From NCBI GenBank assembly GCA_023515745.1, contig JALECJ010000256.1, positions 1,426,001-1,490,000 on the forward strand: a stretch of 64,000 nt of DNA. The letters are read 5' to 3'. Of the stretch, positions 38,501 through 51,975 are shown one piece after another (position 1 is the first letter of the stretch; every line of letters starts with the position of its first letter). Origin of the DNA: Amoeboaphelidium protococcarum (taxonomy: Eukaryota; Aphelidiomycota; Aphelidea). Under the pieces are notes generated by a model that ran no database searches, had not been told where the DNA came from, and saw only the letters and a list, made by a program, of their open reading frames with translations. The position numbers were made by a program, and so were the translations under genes.

Positions 38501-40643
38501 TCCGAGTGGTGAATAGTGAAACATTAGAGATGGAGTCAATCTTCCCACGACAATAGCTATAATTAGAGGGACTTAATAAGATCAGAATGACAGGATCTAC
38601 CAACTTCCACATTGTTTTGTAGTTGCACTTGAAGAATATCTCGGCAGCCATTTTAGAGTCCGGCTCACCATCAGTCAACAATTCAGCTATGAATAAAAGA
38701 CACCAACCAAACTTGATAGAATTAGAGCTATCTTTACTATCAAGTAAACTCCAAAGCTATCCAAATTTATAAATATTATCAGTTATAAAATCATAATTGC
38801 AGCTAAGTATTCCAAATATTACTTCATCAAGTCGGAGCCGACAAGCGCCAGCAAGACGTAGTATTAAATCAAAACAATCATTCAACCAAAGCTTCAATAC
38901 CAAATCTTCCAAATTTTAGCATATCTTAACTTCAATGGCTTTGGTACGTAACTAGCTTTCAATTAAATCTATTAGTACACATAGGTAAAGCCTCAAGGAA
39001 GATGCGTCTACACTTTGCAGTACATTATTCAGAATCACATCAAGCAATTCATCACTACTCGAACAGCAAACTATTTGTTCACTTAAGCCAAGTAAAGTAC
39101 ATGTTACACAAGCAAGACGTTATAAAACTTCAGGCTAGTCCAACTAAGCCACTAGGCATCGTAATAGCAAGGAGACTGTCGTTGGCATAAATTATTCACT
39201 TACAATCTTCTTCAATATTGCAATGTCAGTACTTTGTGAGCCTTACAATAGCGCGTCCAACTGATCATTGTTACATTCCAGATAAGCAGAATCACAATTT
39301 GGTAAACTTATTTTACATAATAGTTACTCCATGCAAGTAACGCAGTCCAACTAAACATAATTAAAACTTTTGACCAGATGCAAGAACAATAGAGGATAAT
39401 ACACTTCTTACATTTCTTGAGATGTAACGTCAAAACGTTCAAAGAATGATATCATAGTTTAGTAATCAGATTCCATAACGCGTTACAATAGCAACTTGAA
39501 TAGAATCTGAGGCTCTATGACATTGAAAAGCATTCCACAAATTTAGACCAGTTCCAAATAAAATTAGCATTATTCCACGAGATTAGTCTATCCATGCTGA
39601 ATCAATGTGACAAACATACTTTCAAACACTGGCAGACCAATGTCGTTCCTATCTAATAATGATATCAAAATCTTAATAGGTCTCTACACATCTTCTATAG
39701 ACTGAACTTCATACTAAAGATGCTACCTTATACCATCAACCACAATAGGCAGATATAGCGTTGACCATTCAGAATCATCAGACCATTTTTCCGGCCTAAC
39801 CCAGGTGAAAAGGCGGCGATTGAGAGATATCTCCTTGTGCAATACGACACCAAGAGCACACGATACCAGTTTCTGTAAATCTTGGCCATCTAAAAGCTGA
39901 GAATCTAATGGCATGTGATTCACCAACAGCTCCATAGCCCCTCGTTCAACCAAAATGTTAGAATCAGACAGTAATTCACTAAGCCCCGAGACAAATATAC
40001 TCAAATCGTTGCCAAATACAGCAATCATCTATTCTCGAGTCTTGAATTATGGGAAATTAGACTACAAGTAGTTCACCACAGAGATTCTATATCGCGTCAT
40101 CAAAACGGCAACTTGAAACAGAGCAGCGTAAAACAGCTATTGACCAACGTCTTGACGCACCTAATTCATCATTTTGACACTTTGATCATAAAACTCATTA
40201 CCCAATTCTTCCAAGTTTGGCAATAAAGCAATAACGAATCCATCCAAGCACGGTATCAATTTACTCCCTAGCGGTGTGTAGAAGTCTGAATAGATCTTTA
40301 ACAGCTGCGGCTTTATCTAAATACTGGCAAACTGCATAGTTTTGAATAAACACCCGCTCCACAAATCAAGCTCTAGTACCAATTAGCCGTGACCAACGAC
40401 ACTCAAGATAAGACTGAGTGAATCCAAAGCCTTTGAATGGACACCAGATGGTAAAACAGGATTGAGACATTGAGATAATCTCTTGGCCACCAGTCTTTTG
40501 TATGGAATATCTCTAATGTCTTTGTACGTCTACACCACCTTATTGAGATGTGTCAAAAACTTTATAATATCAGCCCACTCATTAACCAGCTCGAATGTAC
40601 CAAGAACCTTATTGAGAGCCTGAGCATATTTCTTTTCATCCAT
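35580..40643 (-). CDS. DOP1: DOP1/Dopey family membrane-traffic protein
   Basis: A 1,687-residue intronless frame. The N-terminus is typical of the Dopey domain: YAQALNKVLGTFELVNEWADIIKFLTHL, IPYKRLVAKRLSQCLNPVLPSGVHSKALDSL, and ALLPNLEEL. The middle and C-terminus are helical repeats, with a conserved end block KTPYRQLHSEAYQ...ISPKSLVGFWPIVIDEL. Dopey proteins work with the flippase regulator Mon2 in endosome-to-Golgi transport and organelle positioning. Start ATG 40643 gives MDEKKYAQ, matching the family. Stop TGA 35582-35580. Single-frame continuity was checked across the gene with no TGA found. Confidence 0.93.
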
Positions 40644-41067
40644 TTATCACTACTGCTTTGCTTCTAGTTAGGCAATCGCGATTCTCTTTTGGCGTTATTA
40701 ATACCGCAAGAAGAAAGAAATCGAGTCAAATTCTCTCTTAACTCGCAGCAAAGAAGGGCGATGAAACACTTTGAAAACACTCGAGTACGGAGGGAGGGAC
40801 GCGTTAGAAAAAAGAGAAGAACAGACTATATATAGAGAGTTCACTGCTCATTCTCAAAAATTATAGTTCTAATAAGTCTCTTAATTATATGGTCATTCAA
40901 TACGTATGGCACAGGTAAAAAGAGCATAAATGACACTTTTACAGTCCTTTTGAAAAGTAAGTTCACTTTACAAAAACTGTAAAACGCGGTAAAAATATCA
41001 AAACGTCAAGTTTCAACTCGTCCAACAACAACAAAACAATCTCTCATTCACTAACCGTAACGAGAGC

Positions 41068-41081
41068 GCATCCATGGCAAC
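41068..41081 (+). promoter_or_regulatory. X-box-like RFX site 1
   Basis: GCATCCATGGCAAC matches 13 of 14 positions of the palindromic RFX X-box GTNNYYATRRNAAC (position 2 differs). It lies about 430 bp upstream of the RFX gene's own start codon. Confidence 0.55.
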
Positions 41082-41184
41082 GCAGCGGCTCGATCAAAAA
41101 AATTCTCAGTGAAACGAAATCCGTCAAGGCAACGCTGGTCCCATAGTGATGAAGCAACAAGATCCACAATATTGAACATGGCTA

Positions 41185-41198
41185 GTATCGATGGCAAC
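41185..41198 (+). promoter_or_regulatory. X-box-like RFX site 2
   Basis: GTATCGATGGCAAC matches 13 of 14 X-box positions (position 6 differs). It is about 312 bp upstream of the RFX start, in the same orientation as site 1. Confidence 0.55.
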
Positions 41199-41509
41199 CT
41201 TTGGAATTATTTCATGACTATACATCATAATACTGAAAGCATTTAAACACTTAATAAGCTTCATTATAGTAATGAACAAGCTCATACATTCTCAATTACT
41301 AACAACAATCCTATAAATTACAACCAGCCAGCCAGCTTTGAGAACAAACAAACCGCAATATTTGTTGTTGTTGTTGGTCTCGTTTCCGCTCATTTTCTCT
41401 CTCTCTTCTATATTACATTTGATCATTCAAACAATCCGTATATTGTTGTTATAGATAGATTATAATACACACAGTCTTTCGATTAACTACTTTACACATT
41501 CATCTCGTA

Positions 41510-43741
41510 ATGCTCGGTGCTTCGTAATAACAGGAAAGTCCGTAGATTGAACGATCTCCTGCAGAATCATAAGGTTAATTCTAATCTGGAAACGGTCCAA
41601 ATGATCTGAATGCGACTTCCTTCATTAATCATCATGATGATGGGCAAGTAGAATCTAGATTGTCTCAACCCCTTCCGCAACAACCCTCTTACACATTGAA
41701 TAAGCCGCTTGCTGATGGACAATCTTCCAGTTAGAGTTCTTCTTAATCTGGATCAAATGGAAATAATGTTGGTAATGGTGGTATTGTTTCAAGTGGATTA
41801 GTGACAATTTGCTCTGGAACGCCGACTGGCTCCGGCTCTGTTGCCGCTCAGGCGAATCCATCAGCTAATAGTCCCAGCATTGGAAGATCCAAGGTTAATC
41901 TGAACAAGAATGCTGCGTTTGCCAACTAATTCCTCAGAGATAATCTGGAGTACTGCGAAAGTGCTCACATTGCCAGAGAGTACTTGTATGATTTATATAC
42001 CAGCTGTTGTGCCATGAATCAGGTATAGCCTCTGAATAGTGCCTCATTTGGTAAGACTATCCGAGTGGTGTTCCCGAATGTTGCCACTCGACGATTGGGT
42101 ACCCGTGGTAACAGCAAGTATCATTATTACGGGATCAAGGAGAAGAATGACCATAACCCAATGATTGCCACCAAGCCGCCGTCAAAGAAGAACCGTGGTA
42201 GTATTGGAAATGCAGCTTTGGCCATGAAGGGATCTTCTAATAACAGCAATAGTCATGGCAGCAATGGATCAGGTGTTAAATAGTAAAAGTCGGAGAAGAA
42301 ACCAGTTGCTAATTAGGTGTTGATTTAAAGAGACGTGCCGAGCGATGAATTCGTGAAGGATGTATTGAGATTGCCAGCGATTGACTTTGACAAGGTTATC
42401 TTTGATGTCGACGGCTAGGTAGCTTCCGTCTTTATTGAACTGTATCGCTCACATTGCGAGTACTTGCTCAAGGTTGGACTGTAGGGAAGATTTGACTAGT
42501 TCTCTGCCACAATGATGGACTTTTGGCGATCAGTCTCCCATAATTACCCGGAAGTTCTTTAGAGTGGCCATATGCAACGTCTTTGCGGTGAATGGGATGC
42601 TATGGTATATTAAGCACTTCTGACAGTCTTCCTGCCAGATATTTTGGGTCAAGGTGATCAGACAATGCTGACTGGTCTCCGTAACTTTGTAAAGCACATC
42701 CCCGCCATGGTCATGGATGTCTCTGTGGACAGTAAGTCGTCTCCAGTCCTGGTAGAGAAGGCTCGAGTAGCCACAGACTTTAGCAAGATCGTGAAGCAGT
42801 ACCATCATTTGAATAGTCTCGCATTGAATGTTGGTGTGATAATGTCTCAGCATGATTTGGTGGCTCGTATGATTATGGTCTGGAATTCGCTGGACTTTAA
42901 CTCAATTAGTTCTCAGGCGCTGTATATCTGTCCAAATGCCAATGAGGCTCTGAGAATGGCTAATGCCGAGGTTGGTCGGAAGATTGTGGAGTAGAGTCAC
43001 GTATCTCAATGGGCTGAGTGGATCTTTACGATGACTGAGCACTTTCTACCTAACGATCATAGAAGCTTTGAAGAGTACATGTATATTGCGCAGCAGTTCA
43101 TTATTCGCTGGTCCTATGTGTCTTCATTGATCATCCGCGACATTTGTGATAAGAGCAAGGAGCTATTCAACTCTTTCCATATGATCCGTCTCTTCTGTGA
43201 CGAGTACGTCAAGTACCTGATCGATTGTAAGCTGGATGAGAAGCGCCGTCATTTCGACTCTTTGGTTGTGGCTGAACAGTGGAATGTGTCCAATTCATTA
43301 CATCACCATGGCGGTCATGATAGTGTACATTCATTCGTAAGTGGTGTTCATCCATTTGATGCATTTTAGAACGTATTTGATCCAGCATCGCACAATGACT
43401 TTTTTATCAACACTGATTTGGCACCTACTCCAAGAAATCAGTCTAGTCAGTATGGAAACGTATCGTATTCTGCGTCTACCGGATCTCTTAATCAGTTGGC
43501 TAATGCAGTTGGCTTTCAGGGATCGATGTATTTTGATCAGGCGGACCAAGATGATCATCACGGTCTTTTGCCTCCTATTCAGAGTGCGCTGAATACTAAC
43601 GAGCACGTTGAGAATGAGAATTAAAATGCGACAGCGGATGTCCGTCAGTCTGCTCCCGTGGAAGGCAAGGTGGCCAATGAAGAAATTGCTGTGTCTGATG
43701 AATAGATTGTTGGCACCAATTAGGACAATGTATAGAATTGA
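41510..43741 (+). CDS. RFX-family winged-helix transcription factor
   Basis: A 743-residue protein with a complete RFX DNA-binding domain at about residues 135-212: [49 protein letters not shown]. The C-terminal extended/dimerization-type helical region follows ([23 protein letters not shown], and onward to about 600). Low-complexity Ser/Asn/Gln segments flank both. Fungal RFX proteins (Crt1/Rfx1) repress DNA-damage genes, while animal ones drive ciliary genes; the role here is unknown. X-box-like sites upstream suggest autoregulation. Stop TGA 43739-43741. Confidence 0.95.
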
Positions 43742-43946
43742 ATCAGCCTGTGATGATGTGAGTTTTGTTTGTTTGATTGAATTGTTAAAGTAGATAGTAT
43801 TGATGTTGTTCGATGTTTATGCTCCATTTCGACGGCTGAGTTTTCATATTGTAGATTTGATATCGAACGGCTATTAGAGGTCCAAATTTATTCACACTTA
43901 GTAACCACCAAAATCATTCATGTAATACATTCAAAATAACAAAATA

Positions 43947-45800
43947 TCATACATAAACACGCAGAGAATCAGTAAGCACCCATTCCATGACACGAGCAGG
44001 ACTGAGCAATTTGCAATAGTGAACACCACCGGCAGATTTAATGAGGAATTCATGTGCAAATTTTAGAGACGGAGACCGCACGAGTAGATGAGACGACTAA
44101 TCTGCAGACTTTTCTACAATCAATTTCTGTTGCAACGGAGTCCAAATCCATCTTGCGCCATTCACAAAAGGACCAATATCCTCTGCAAAGCGAATCTAAA
44201 TTCCGTTCTCAACATACTGCTTCCACTAATCTCTGAACTACTGAGCGCCAAGTCCTTAATACGGTAATCCAACTTCATCCTGCCACAATCTATTAATTAT
44301 GTTAGTTAACACCGACTCTGATTGCGGTAACAATCCACTTTAATTATTAGTCAGAAGATATTACACCAGTTGCATAGAGTGTTGGTTCAAATCAGAACAT
44401 CTACGATTGTCTTCATAATCCAATTCCATAAATGAAGCAGTCTTATTCCCCAATGCAAAGTGAGCAGACTGGCGAGACTTCATCTTCACTTTAATTTCTG
44501 ATGCAGTATTAGACGCATAAAATGACCGACTCTATAATTAATCTTTCCTCCAGCCTAGTTATAGTTTAAAACTGCGTTCGCCATCATATAAAGTCTAGCT
44601 AATACTCTAAAGCATCATGATACAATCCTCGTTTCGAGAACCTCGAAATCTACATTACGAACTCAGCTATGGCATGTGCGTTGGGAAGTGGATATAAGAC
44701 TTGTGGAATTCATCGAAGGATAAGAAGGTGATATTACGACTTAAGAGCATAGCGGAAGTTTTATGATGCTGAGCTACTTGCATGATATGTATAAACTCTG
44801 ACCACGCGCTTCCCATAAAACACGGGTACCTTCTTCTAACAGATGCAGGATCCACGTCATTGATATCGCCGCAAGGTGGTTGAAGATACTTATTCCCTTC
44901 GAGAAGCATAGTCGTAAGCATAGGAGACATCAATTTAATAGACTAAAGCTATTCTTCAAAAAACTCTTGGATTACTGGCACCCGGGTGTTGACATACCGA
45001 TTTATATAAGGAGCAAGTAAATAAATAGACTCTTCTTGACTAAGCTATGACTTTAAATCATAACGATCGAGGTACTATTACAACTTGGATGGATAAACAC
45101 TTCCAGATGGAGCAAATGATTAATGACTCAGAGAGGGAAGCAAAAGTACGACACGGTTCCCATTTTTCACCTCTGATACTACCGGCAGCCCATCTTCATA
45201 ATAACCGCTGATTTCGCGCTACTTCAGCACTGAATGATACAGCTCCTCTACAATACGCATCGGTCTACACACGCCATCATTCAAGCCTCCAATTATTAAA
45301 CGTCGGACGTCCTGATCGAATGTGCCATTGTTAGTCCACCGATATTGCCTATCCAAAGTTGACCCCATCAGTAATAAACCATCAACTGTAACTTACTAGC
45401 TGTTGACGCAGCTCTGTATCACCTCGGCGGCTTCTTGACCGTGAGCAGCCACAATTACTTGGCTGAAACGACGATCACCGTTCAGAGTTACAAGTTGATC
45501 GATCATCTCTTGGATTTGCTAACAGTCAGAGGTGCGGCCGATCCCAACAAAAAGACGAGCAGACTATGTGAAGTGAGTTTTATTATACATGGACAGTTGT
45601 TAGACTTTGACGCTCAGAGGAACATAGCATGACAGGGGGAACAGAGGATGCGCCAAATGTAGCAGAGCTTTGGTACTATCAACCGGGATGCGAGACTGAG
45701 GTGGTTCAAGTAGAATAGTATCTTCATGCCCAGCACATATGTACTGAATCAATAGCAAAAGGTATACACTCAAAATATTGTAAAATTTACAGACAACCAT
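43947..45800 (-). CDS. secreted protein with alpha/beta-hydrolase-like core, nucleophile not seen
   Basis: A 617-residue protein starting MVVCKFYNILSVYLLLLIQYICAG, a clear signal peptide. The first half has alternating strand-helix signals like an alpha/beta hydrolase (ARLFVGIGRTSD; helix; FSQVIVAAHGQEAAEVIQSC; VDGLLLMGST). At the nucleophile elbow, where hydrolases show GxSxG, it has AHGQEA, with no Ser or Cys. Either the fold call is wrong or the enzyme is inactive. The second half is Gln-rich and unfamiliar. ATG 45851 upstream is in frame but would bury the signal sequence. Stop TGA 43949-43947. Function unknown. Confidence 0.6.
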
Positions 45801-46523
45801 CTTGAAACACCTTGTGATATAAAAAATTGTCAATGAATGTATAATGGCCAATCCACATCGGATCAGAAAAGAAGTGTGACTCGACTCGATCGTGGGAAAC
45901 CAAACGGCGCTGAAACAATTCCAAACCTATTTCACTTGGCGTTTTTCTCTTTTTAGACGCGCCACTCTTAGTGAAACAGAATGCATCAGATTCTGCAACC
46001 TCATAACGCCATCGACAATGAAATGACCGCCCTTTTCATAGACTACTCATTGGAAACAAAATACACACGATACCGTAGCGAGTTAGCATCATGTCAACCG
46101 ACATTACTACTGTAGATCCAATCTTGTGGGAATTTCAGGGGTGGATCTACTGTACACTAAGGTCAAGGTTGAACTGATGATTCGGTAACACTCCTTAGTG
46201 TCATTGCTAAAGAGAAAGAAGCAGACAGTAACAAGAGAGAGAGAGAGGAAGCGAGCGAGCGAGAAAACACAAAAGAAAGAGAAAACGCGAAAATTTTAAT
46301 GAAAGCCCCCTTTAGAAAGGCTTTGAGTGATAAAACGATCAAGGTTATCAGACGGCGCTTGTTCGAGTGGGTGTGTTTTTGTATATATCATTTGTGTATT
46401 TTTGAGGCGTCTTGTTAATATTTGCTTATCAGTTGGTCTGTCTGTCTATATATCTATTAGTTTTGTATTATCGCTGTATCTGTGAATTTTGACTGCTCCC
46501 GCTGTTGAATAATAATAACAACG
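45801..46523. other. divergent promoter region
   Basis: 723 bp between the hydrolase-like gene and the C2H2 gene. It contains purine-rich GA repeats (about 46219-46265, GAGAGAGAGAGG and GCGAGCGAGCGAG) and a conspicuous TCTGTCTGTC run near 46438. No gene found. Confidence 0.4.
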
Positions 46524-48260
46524 ATGTTTGTCGCGTAATAAAGCCAAGATACGAAGAATTCTGATCAAATCACGGCAACAAAGCGTGGCGAAGCAGAGAC
46601 TGCGGATCAACATAATTAGAGCGGTGCCACACAGGAGTATGACTTGACGCGTAAATAATTGCTGGCAACTTCTGCAACGTCTTCCTAGTCTTTACTCTCT
46701 GCAGTGTCTTCTGAATTTTGCGGTAATCATGTGGTGGTGGGTGAGTCGCCTGTAATGCCTGGTCTGGATGGTGCCAGCTAGGCTGGCTCTATTAGTGGTC
46801 AGGCTATGGACACTCTTTTGAGTTATCACGGTCCGTACGATAACTATATGCTTGAATATCCTGCATCATCTTCTAATGCCTCGTTCACTGCTGATTATAC
46901 TCCTATGGTGTACTAACAGCATTAATAACAAGTTTATTCAAAGCTTATGACTTCTTAGTCGTTAGAGCAATAGTCTGGTAATTAAGGTGACGTTCATGTG
47001 AGTAAAGACTTGCCTCAATCCGGCTCACCATCAAATTCTTCTACTACTGCTTAGCCATCAAGCTCTCCTAGCTATGTGTCACATGATAGTAAGAAAGGCG
47101 CTAGCTCCTGTGTTCAACGCGTAGGTCCTAGATTAGAGTTACTGTGCGACAATGATTCTGGACTTTTGTGTGATTTGGATTCTAATATGCGCGATTTGGA
47201 AATTTAAAATTATCATCAATTTGCCAATTACTCTGTTTATGCTAGTTATTCTAATAGGGCTTCTGCTTTGGATTAGGACAATACTGCCGGCGGATATACA
47301 GAATATACTGATTCTTCGCTGGGATACTTTGCTTATAGTCCCTATAATACATCTTAGCGTCACCATCAAGCATTTTTCGGTCACCGCTTAGATCATGATA
47401 GCTTTCATTCAGGGGCGTACTCTAAGAATACATTGTCCACTATTGGGGAAGAGTCTCCATTTTAGTTACATACCGTCGCTGGTTCGTCTCCGTAATCATA
47501 CTTTGGTGCAGGCGAAGTATCTCGTGCTGCCGATACTAGTCCTCAGCTGATACCTTATGGTCATGGTGTAGATCCAGCGTTGGCATTGCGTGGTGGTATT
47601 AAACGACACTCTTCAATGTCCATTCATGACGGTATTAATATGGGTCATATATACGGTAATCAGGATGGCAGTCGTGTTGGCCACTTTCATGATCCCATGT
47701 ATCTCATGCCATAGCATCTTTATCCTGCATCTATGCCTTAATCTCCTGCTGCTGGCGAAGAAGAAGAATCGACTGATCGTAAGGTAAAAACTTCTCAGGC
47801 GGCTAATGGTGGCAAGAAGATTCCCAAGTAGAGACGTCGAAAGTCTACCAGCGCAGCCAGCCATCCATTCATGAATGTAAAGCTAATCGATGCGCAGTCT
47901 TCAGTCAGGAATTCCACCCAAAGTTCTGTATCTGGCGAGGGATCTCCATCTGGTCTACTGTCTCCTCCACTTCCGCAGTAATAGCAGTTGTTTGAGTGTA
48001 CGTTCCCTGATTGTGGTAAGACTTTTGGGCGCTTCTATAATCTCAAGTCTCACATAAAGACTCACACTGGGGAAAAGCCATATCAGTGTGAAGTGCCTGG
48101 CTGTGATGCCAAGTTTGCAAGGAGACATGACCTGGCGCGCCATTAGAGAATTCATACGAATGAGAAACCATACGCTTGTGAGTCTTGCGGCAAGAGATTT
48201 TCGCGCCTGGACGCGTTGAATCGTCATTAGAAGCTGGCTAGCTAATCAGGATCGTGCTGA
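46524..48260 (+). CDS. C2H2 zinc-finger transcription factor
   Basis: A 578-residue protein. The N-terminal 480 residues are low-complexity, rich in Ser, Gln, Tyr and Gly, with Gln runs written by mixed CAG/TAA/TAG. At the C-terminus are three classical fingers (about 490-572): [38 protein letters not shown] and [17 protein letters not shown], joined by TGEKPY and TNEKPY linkers. The layout resembles fungal Msn2/CreA-like or FlbC-like regulators, but the fingers alone do not fix the subgroup. A basic PKQRRRKS stretch near 435 is a probable nuclear signal. Stop TGA 48258-48260. Confidence 0.92.
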
Positions 48261-48397
48261 ATAAGTTGCTTGCTTTTAGTGTTTGATTATGGTGGTTTTG
48301 GAATATTAGATGTTATATGGTAGCCTATAGTGTGCATTTTTGAAATGTAATACACTGCATTGCATTGTTAAACAATATTTTATTACCGACTTTCTAT

Positions 48398-51300
48398 TCA
48401 TTTCAGTAGTAAAAGTGCAATCTCCCGTCGCAATGTCTTTGTATCCGCATTGGGTAAATAAGGATCAAATTAATGCAACAACTCGGATGCCTAATGATAC
48501 TTGGGATTCTCAGAAAGCTACAACATAAGTTGCATGCTCTCCTGAGTGACTTGTCTAAGTTGAGCTGCTGAATGACCCAAATGCCTAATAATCTCCACAA
48601 TCAAATTACGACTAAAAGTGTCACAGTACATTTCCAAAAGGCAATAGATGCGAACTCCAGTGGCAAGTCTCTACTTGTCTTTCGGCTTATTCGTCAAGTA
48701 AGACGTTACAATGTCAAAACACTTTCGCCCATTTTTCAACAAGTATGAATCCAATGCCTAACTTACAATGAGACTGTGTAATGTCTACAATAATGAATTA
48801 GAGAGGCGATTATTTTCAATTTCACTTTGCAGTAGATCCATTAAATCACTTGAAAATTAATCCAATACCGTGACACCACATGCGGAAAGATATTTTATAA
48901 GCATAGATTCCACATTATTGCTATGGCTAGCAGAAAGACTTCCAACGGAGTAACACAAACCTTTAATCAACTCGGTGCGATATGATTCAGTTGCCAGCAT
49001 AGTCAACAAATTATAAGTGAACGCGTCTTCATCATCTTACGAACATATTTCCTTAAGCTACTGCTTCTAATCAAATTCAAGCCATCTGTGTTTAGACAGA
49101 GTGATTAACGCTTACCTAGCTGCCAACCTCACGCTGTCAATTCTCTCCACAGACAGCCTGATGACTTTTGTCACAATCCATGCCCAATCTAAAGCTCTAA
49201 TACTCTTGGCAGTGCAGCAGCTCAATGCATCAACAAATCGCGACATTGAGTGTAATGATTCCAACCTCACCTTTGACCCGATATCTCCTCTGTGATCTGT
49301 AGTGTAATTATCCAGTGTAGAGTTGAGAATATCTTGCAGCAATTCAATAGTTAGAGATGTAAACAATTTTGAGCATGTGACGGTCGACCAATGACCATTC
49401 CATAATTCATAGTATTATTCAGCACAGCAGTTGGTACAGAATCCAAAAATCGACTATACGCAAACTTCAAGCAGTTCTACTCGATCTCCACTCAGCACCT
49501 TATCCAAATACATAAACTTAAAGATTGGCGAAGACAAAGCACTGAAAATCTCATCAAAATAATCTTTACATGCAACCTTCTTGTACTTGCAAACTAAAGC
49601 AAAGCCCATACGCTCGTTGATGTTAGTGTTAGTATCTTTCAATTTTAGGTTGTAATCCTCCATCGTCAAAAAGTCGGGATAGAATAATCTTTACCCATAC
49701 GCTTTAGCACACTATTCTTTTACTTCTCTATTGGGGTGTTACAGCCCATACTGGAGACAGTCCTTGAAAGTCTATTTCTATTCCGTAGATGGTAGAGGCT
49801 GCAAGTTCATAATACTATCAATAAATAGAGACAGAGCCTCCAGGAACATTCCACACTCAGAGTCTGTGAAATAGGATTAATGCTCATTCAAAAGTCTAAC
49901 GGGGACAATCAGCAACTAGGCGCCAACTTCCTCAGTGATATAGTATGCCAATTCTTCATTGTCAAACATTTATTACAAAATAGCCGCTATCGCAAGGAGG
50001 GATCCATGTCTCTCCGCAATTAATGGACTGGATACTTTTTCAAGGAGAATCAGCACGGCATGATTGGCCATAATATAGGCGTAGGAGCATGTGAACGAAC
50101 TTACAGCAACCATGACGTCTCTCCTCACCTACACGTCCCAATGTGTCACCATACTCATCATTTTGACATAGAACTACTCTCTAATCTAATCATTCTCCAA
50201 AAGTGCCCGATATAATCTCTGAAAGCACTTCTTCCTATCAGAAGTGGAATAAAAATTACAGAAATTAATCAAATCGTGTCCAAAGTCAACACCTCCATAC
50301 CGACCATACAGCTCCTGGAATGCTGCACTAGCGGCTCTTCTAACATTAATCTCCCGATCGAATACAGCCACCGAAAACAGATGAGATAGAAGAGTGAGAA
50401 GGGTGGCACACATCTACTAATCGTCATCCTTAGCACCCAGCACCGGACATCTCCCGAAAGACCAACAGGCATAACACGCAGCATCCCTCACAGCCTATCC
50501 CACGTATCTGATGGATTTCAGTTTTTCAAAGTGAAGGCATTTTATTAACAGCGGAATACATTTCTGGACATGATCAGCAGATTGCAACACTTTGCGACGT
50601 ACAAGTTCCCCAATGGCTAAACACGCGCCTTACATTGTATCGTCATCATCTTGCTGAGAGTCGGTAAACAGCTGCAGAACCATTTCAACTACTTCAGTTT
50701 ACATATCTTGTTCACCTTTACCATCATCTCCTTTATTCAGACGAGATGCAATGGCAGCAATAGCTTTCGCTCCAGTCCACCTCACTATAGTATCGCGATC
50801 ACTTAGAGAAGTCAAAGCATAATCTAGACTCTATTCTACCAGTTCTTGATTAGTGTTAGCGTTCTTCATAGCTATATCTTTCACAAGTTTTACGCAACCT
50901 TTTCTAATCAAATTATTACTTCTGGTTAGATCGGAGGATACTATTTACTCATTCAGAAGATTTGATAGAGACTGAGAGAACTACAGAGCTTAATCTTACG
51001 ACGCATGCTTGAAAATCAAATGCCAGAATCGCAGCTATCCTAGTATAAAATACGTTGAATCAGAGCCAGCATTCAACGTGATATCATTAAAGCGACAGAG
51101 TTGTTCATTCAGCAAATCAAAAGATTTAGTATCATTCTAACGCGATAACAAACGAGCTTTAACTTCTGCAGCCAGATTCAACTCTGCCGTGACTGAATGG
51201 ACAAGACTGAAATCGGCAACTTGAATAATATCCGTCATGACATAGGATCCAAATTTAGCTATATCCAATGGTATAGTCACCATGACCGACATCCACAGCA

Positions 51301-51718
51301 TAAATACATAACCAATTTGCCAACTGGAACTTTCATCGGAAAGCGATCCAATAGACTTCAGTTTCGTCACAAGAGGAACCAAACATGACGCGTCAGTGGG
51401 CAAGTATCGACGGACAATCTTGTAACCACGAACTTTACACAATGCATAGATTACTTTACACACAGACACTAGCTCAGTTTCTTTCTAAAGGCTTTCAATC
51501 AAACAATTATTGACAACAGACATTATCTGATCCATGTGTGGATCCAGCAAAGTGGGAACACTCTAATACTGATCCAAAATTGTACAGAGCTTATCTTCTA
51601 CAACTGATTAACTCTTAATTGGATCTTCAATCAATAATTAGAGCATAGTTAAGAATTCTTCATGCTCAGTGAAATGCTTCTTTACACACTCAACTTCACC
51701 ATTATTGTCACTGCTCAT
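48398..51718 (-). CDS. TBCD: tubulin-folding cofactor D
   Basis: A 1,106-residue HEAT/ARM-repeat protein (human about 1,190). Diagnostic blocks: VIYALCKVRGYKIVRRYLPTD near residue 85 (family: IYALCKVRGYK), WQIGYVFMLWMSVMVTIPLD, and INVRRAASAAFQELYGRYGGV near 445. TBCD takes beta-tubulin from cofactor A and, with C and E, assembles the alpha/beta dimer. The frame is uninterrupted from ATG 51718 to TGA 48400-48398. It is convergent with the C2H2 gene (137 bp) and lies 257 bp downstream of the AMT gene on the same strand. Confidence 0.95.
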
Positions 51719-51975
51719 TTTCAATATCGTACTGTGTTGAGTAAAGTAACTGCGCGTTTAATTGGAATGATCGGGAAGATGGACAAAGAAGATTTCTCGC
51801 TCTGCTCTTTCCAATCTATCACCTCTTGAACAAAATCGTTTCGTCAAAATACGCCACTCTCCTCTCTCCATGCATAACAAAATTCAAGAGAATCAAACCG
51901 CGAAAGTTTAAATTGTAAATGAAGAGTGAAACAGAAGAAGAAGCTTGACTTGCTTAGTACAACAACTTAAAATTA

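Larger units (their letters stand above)
40644..41509. other. divergent regulatory region DOP1/RFX
   Basis: 866 bp between two head-to-head genes, one of the longer non-coding stretches. It holds a TATATATAGAGAG stretch near 40831, an ACGCGT at about 40799, two X-box-like RFX sites (separate entries) and CT-rich runs near 41395. No RNA gene seen. Confidence 0.45.
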
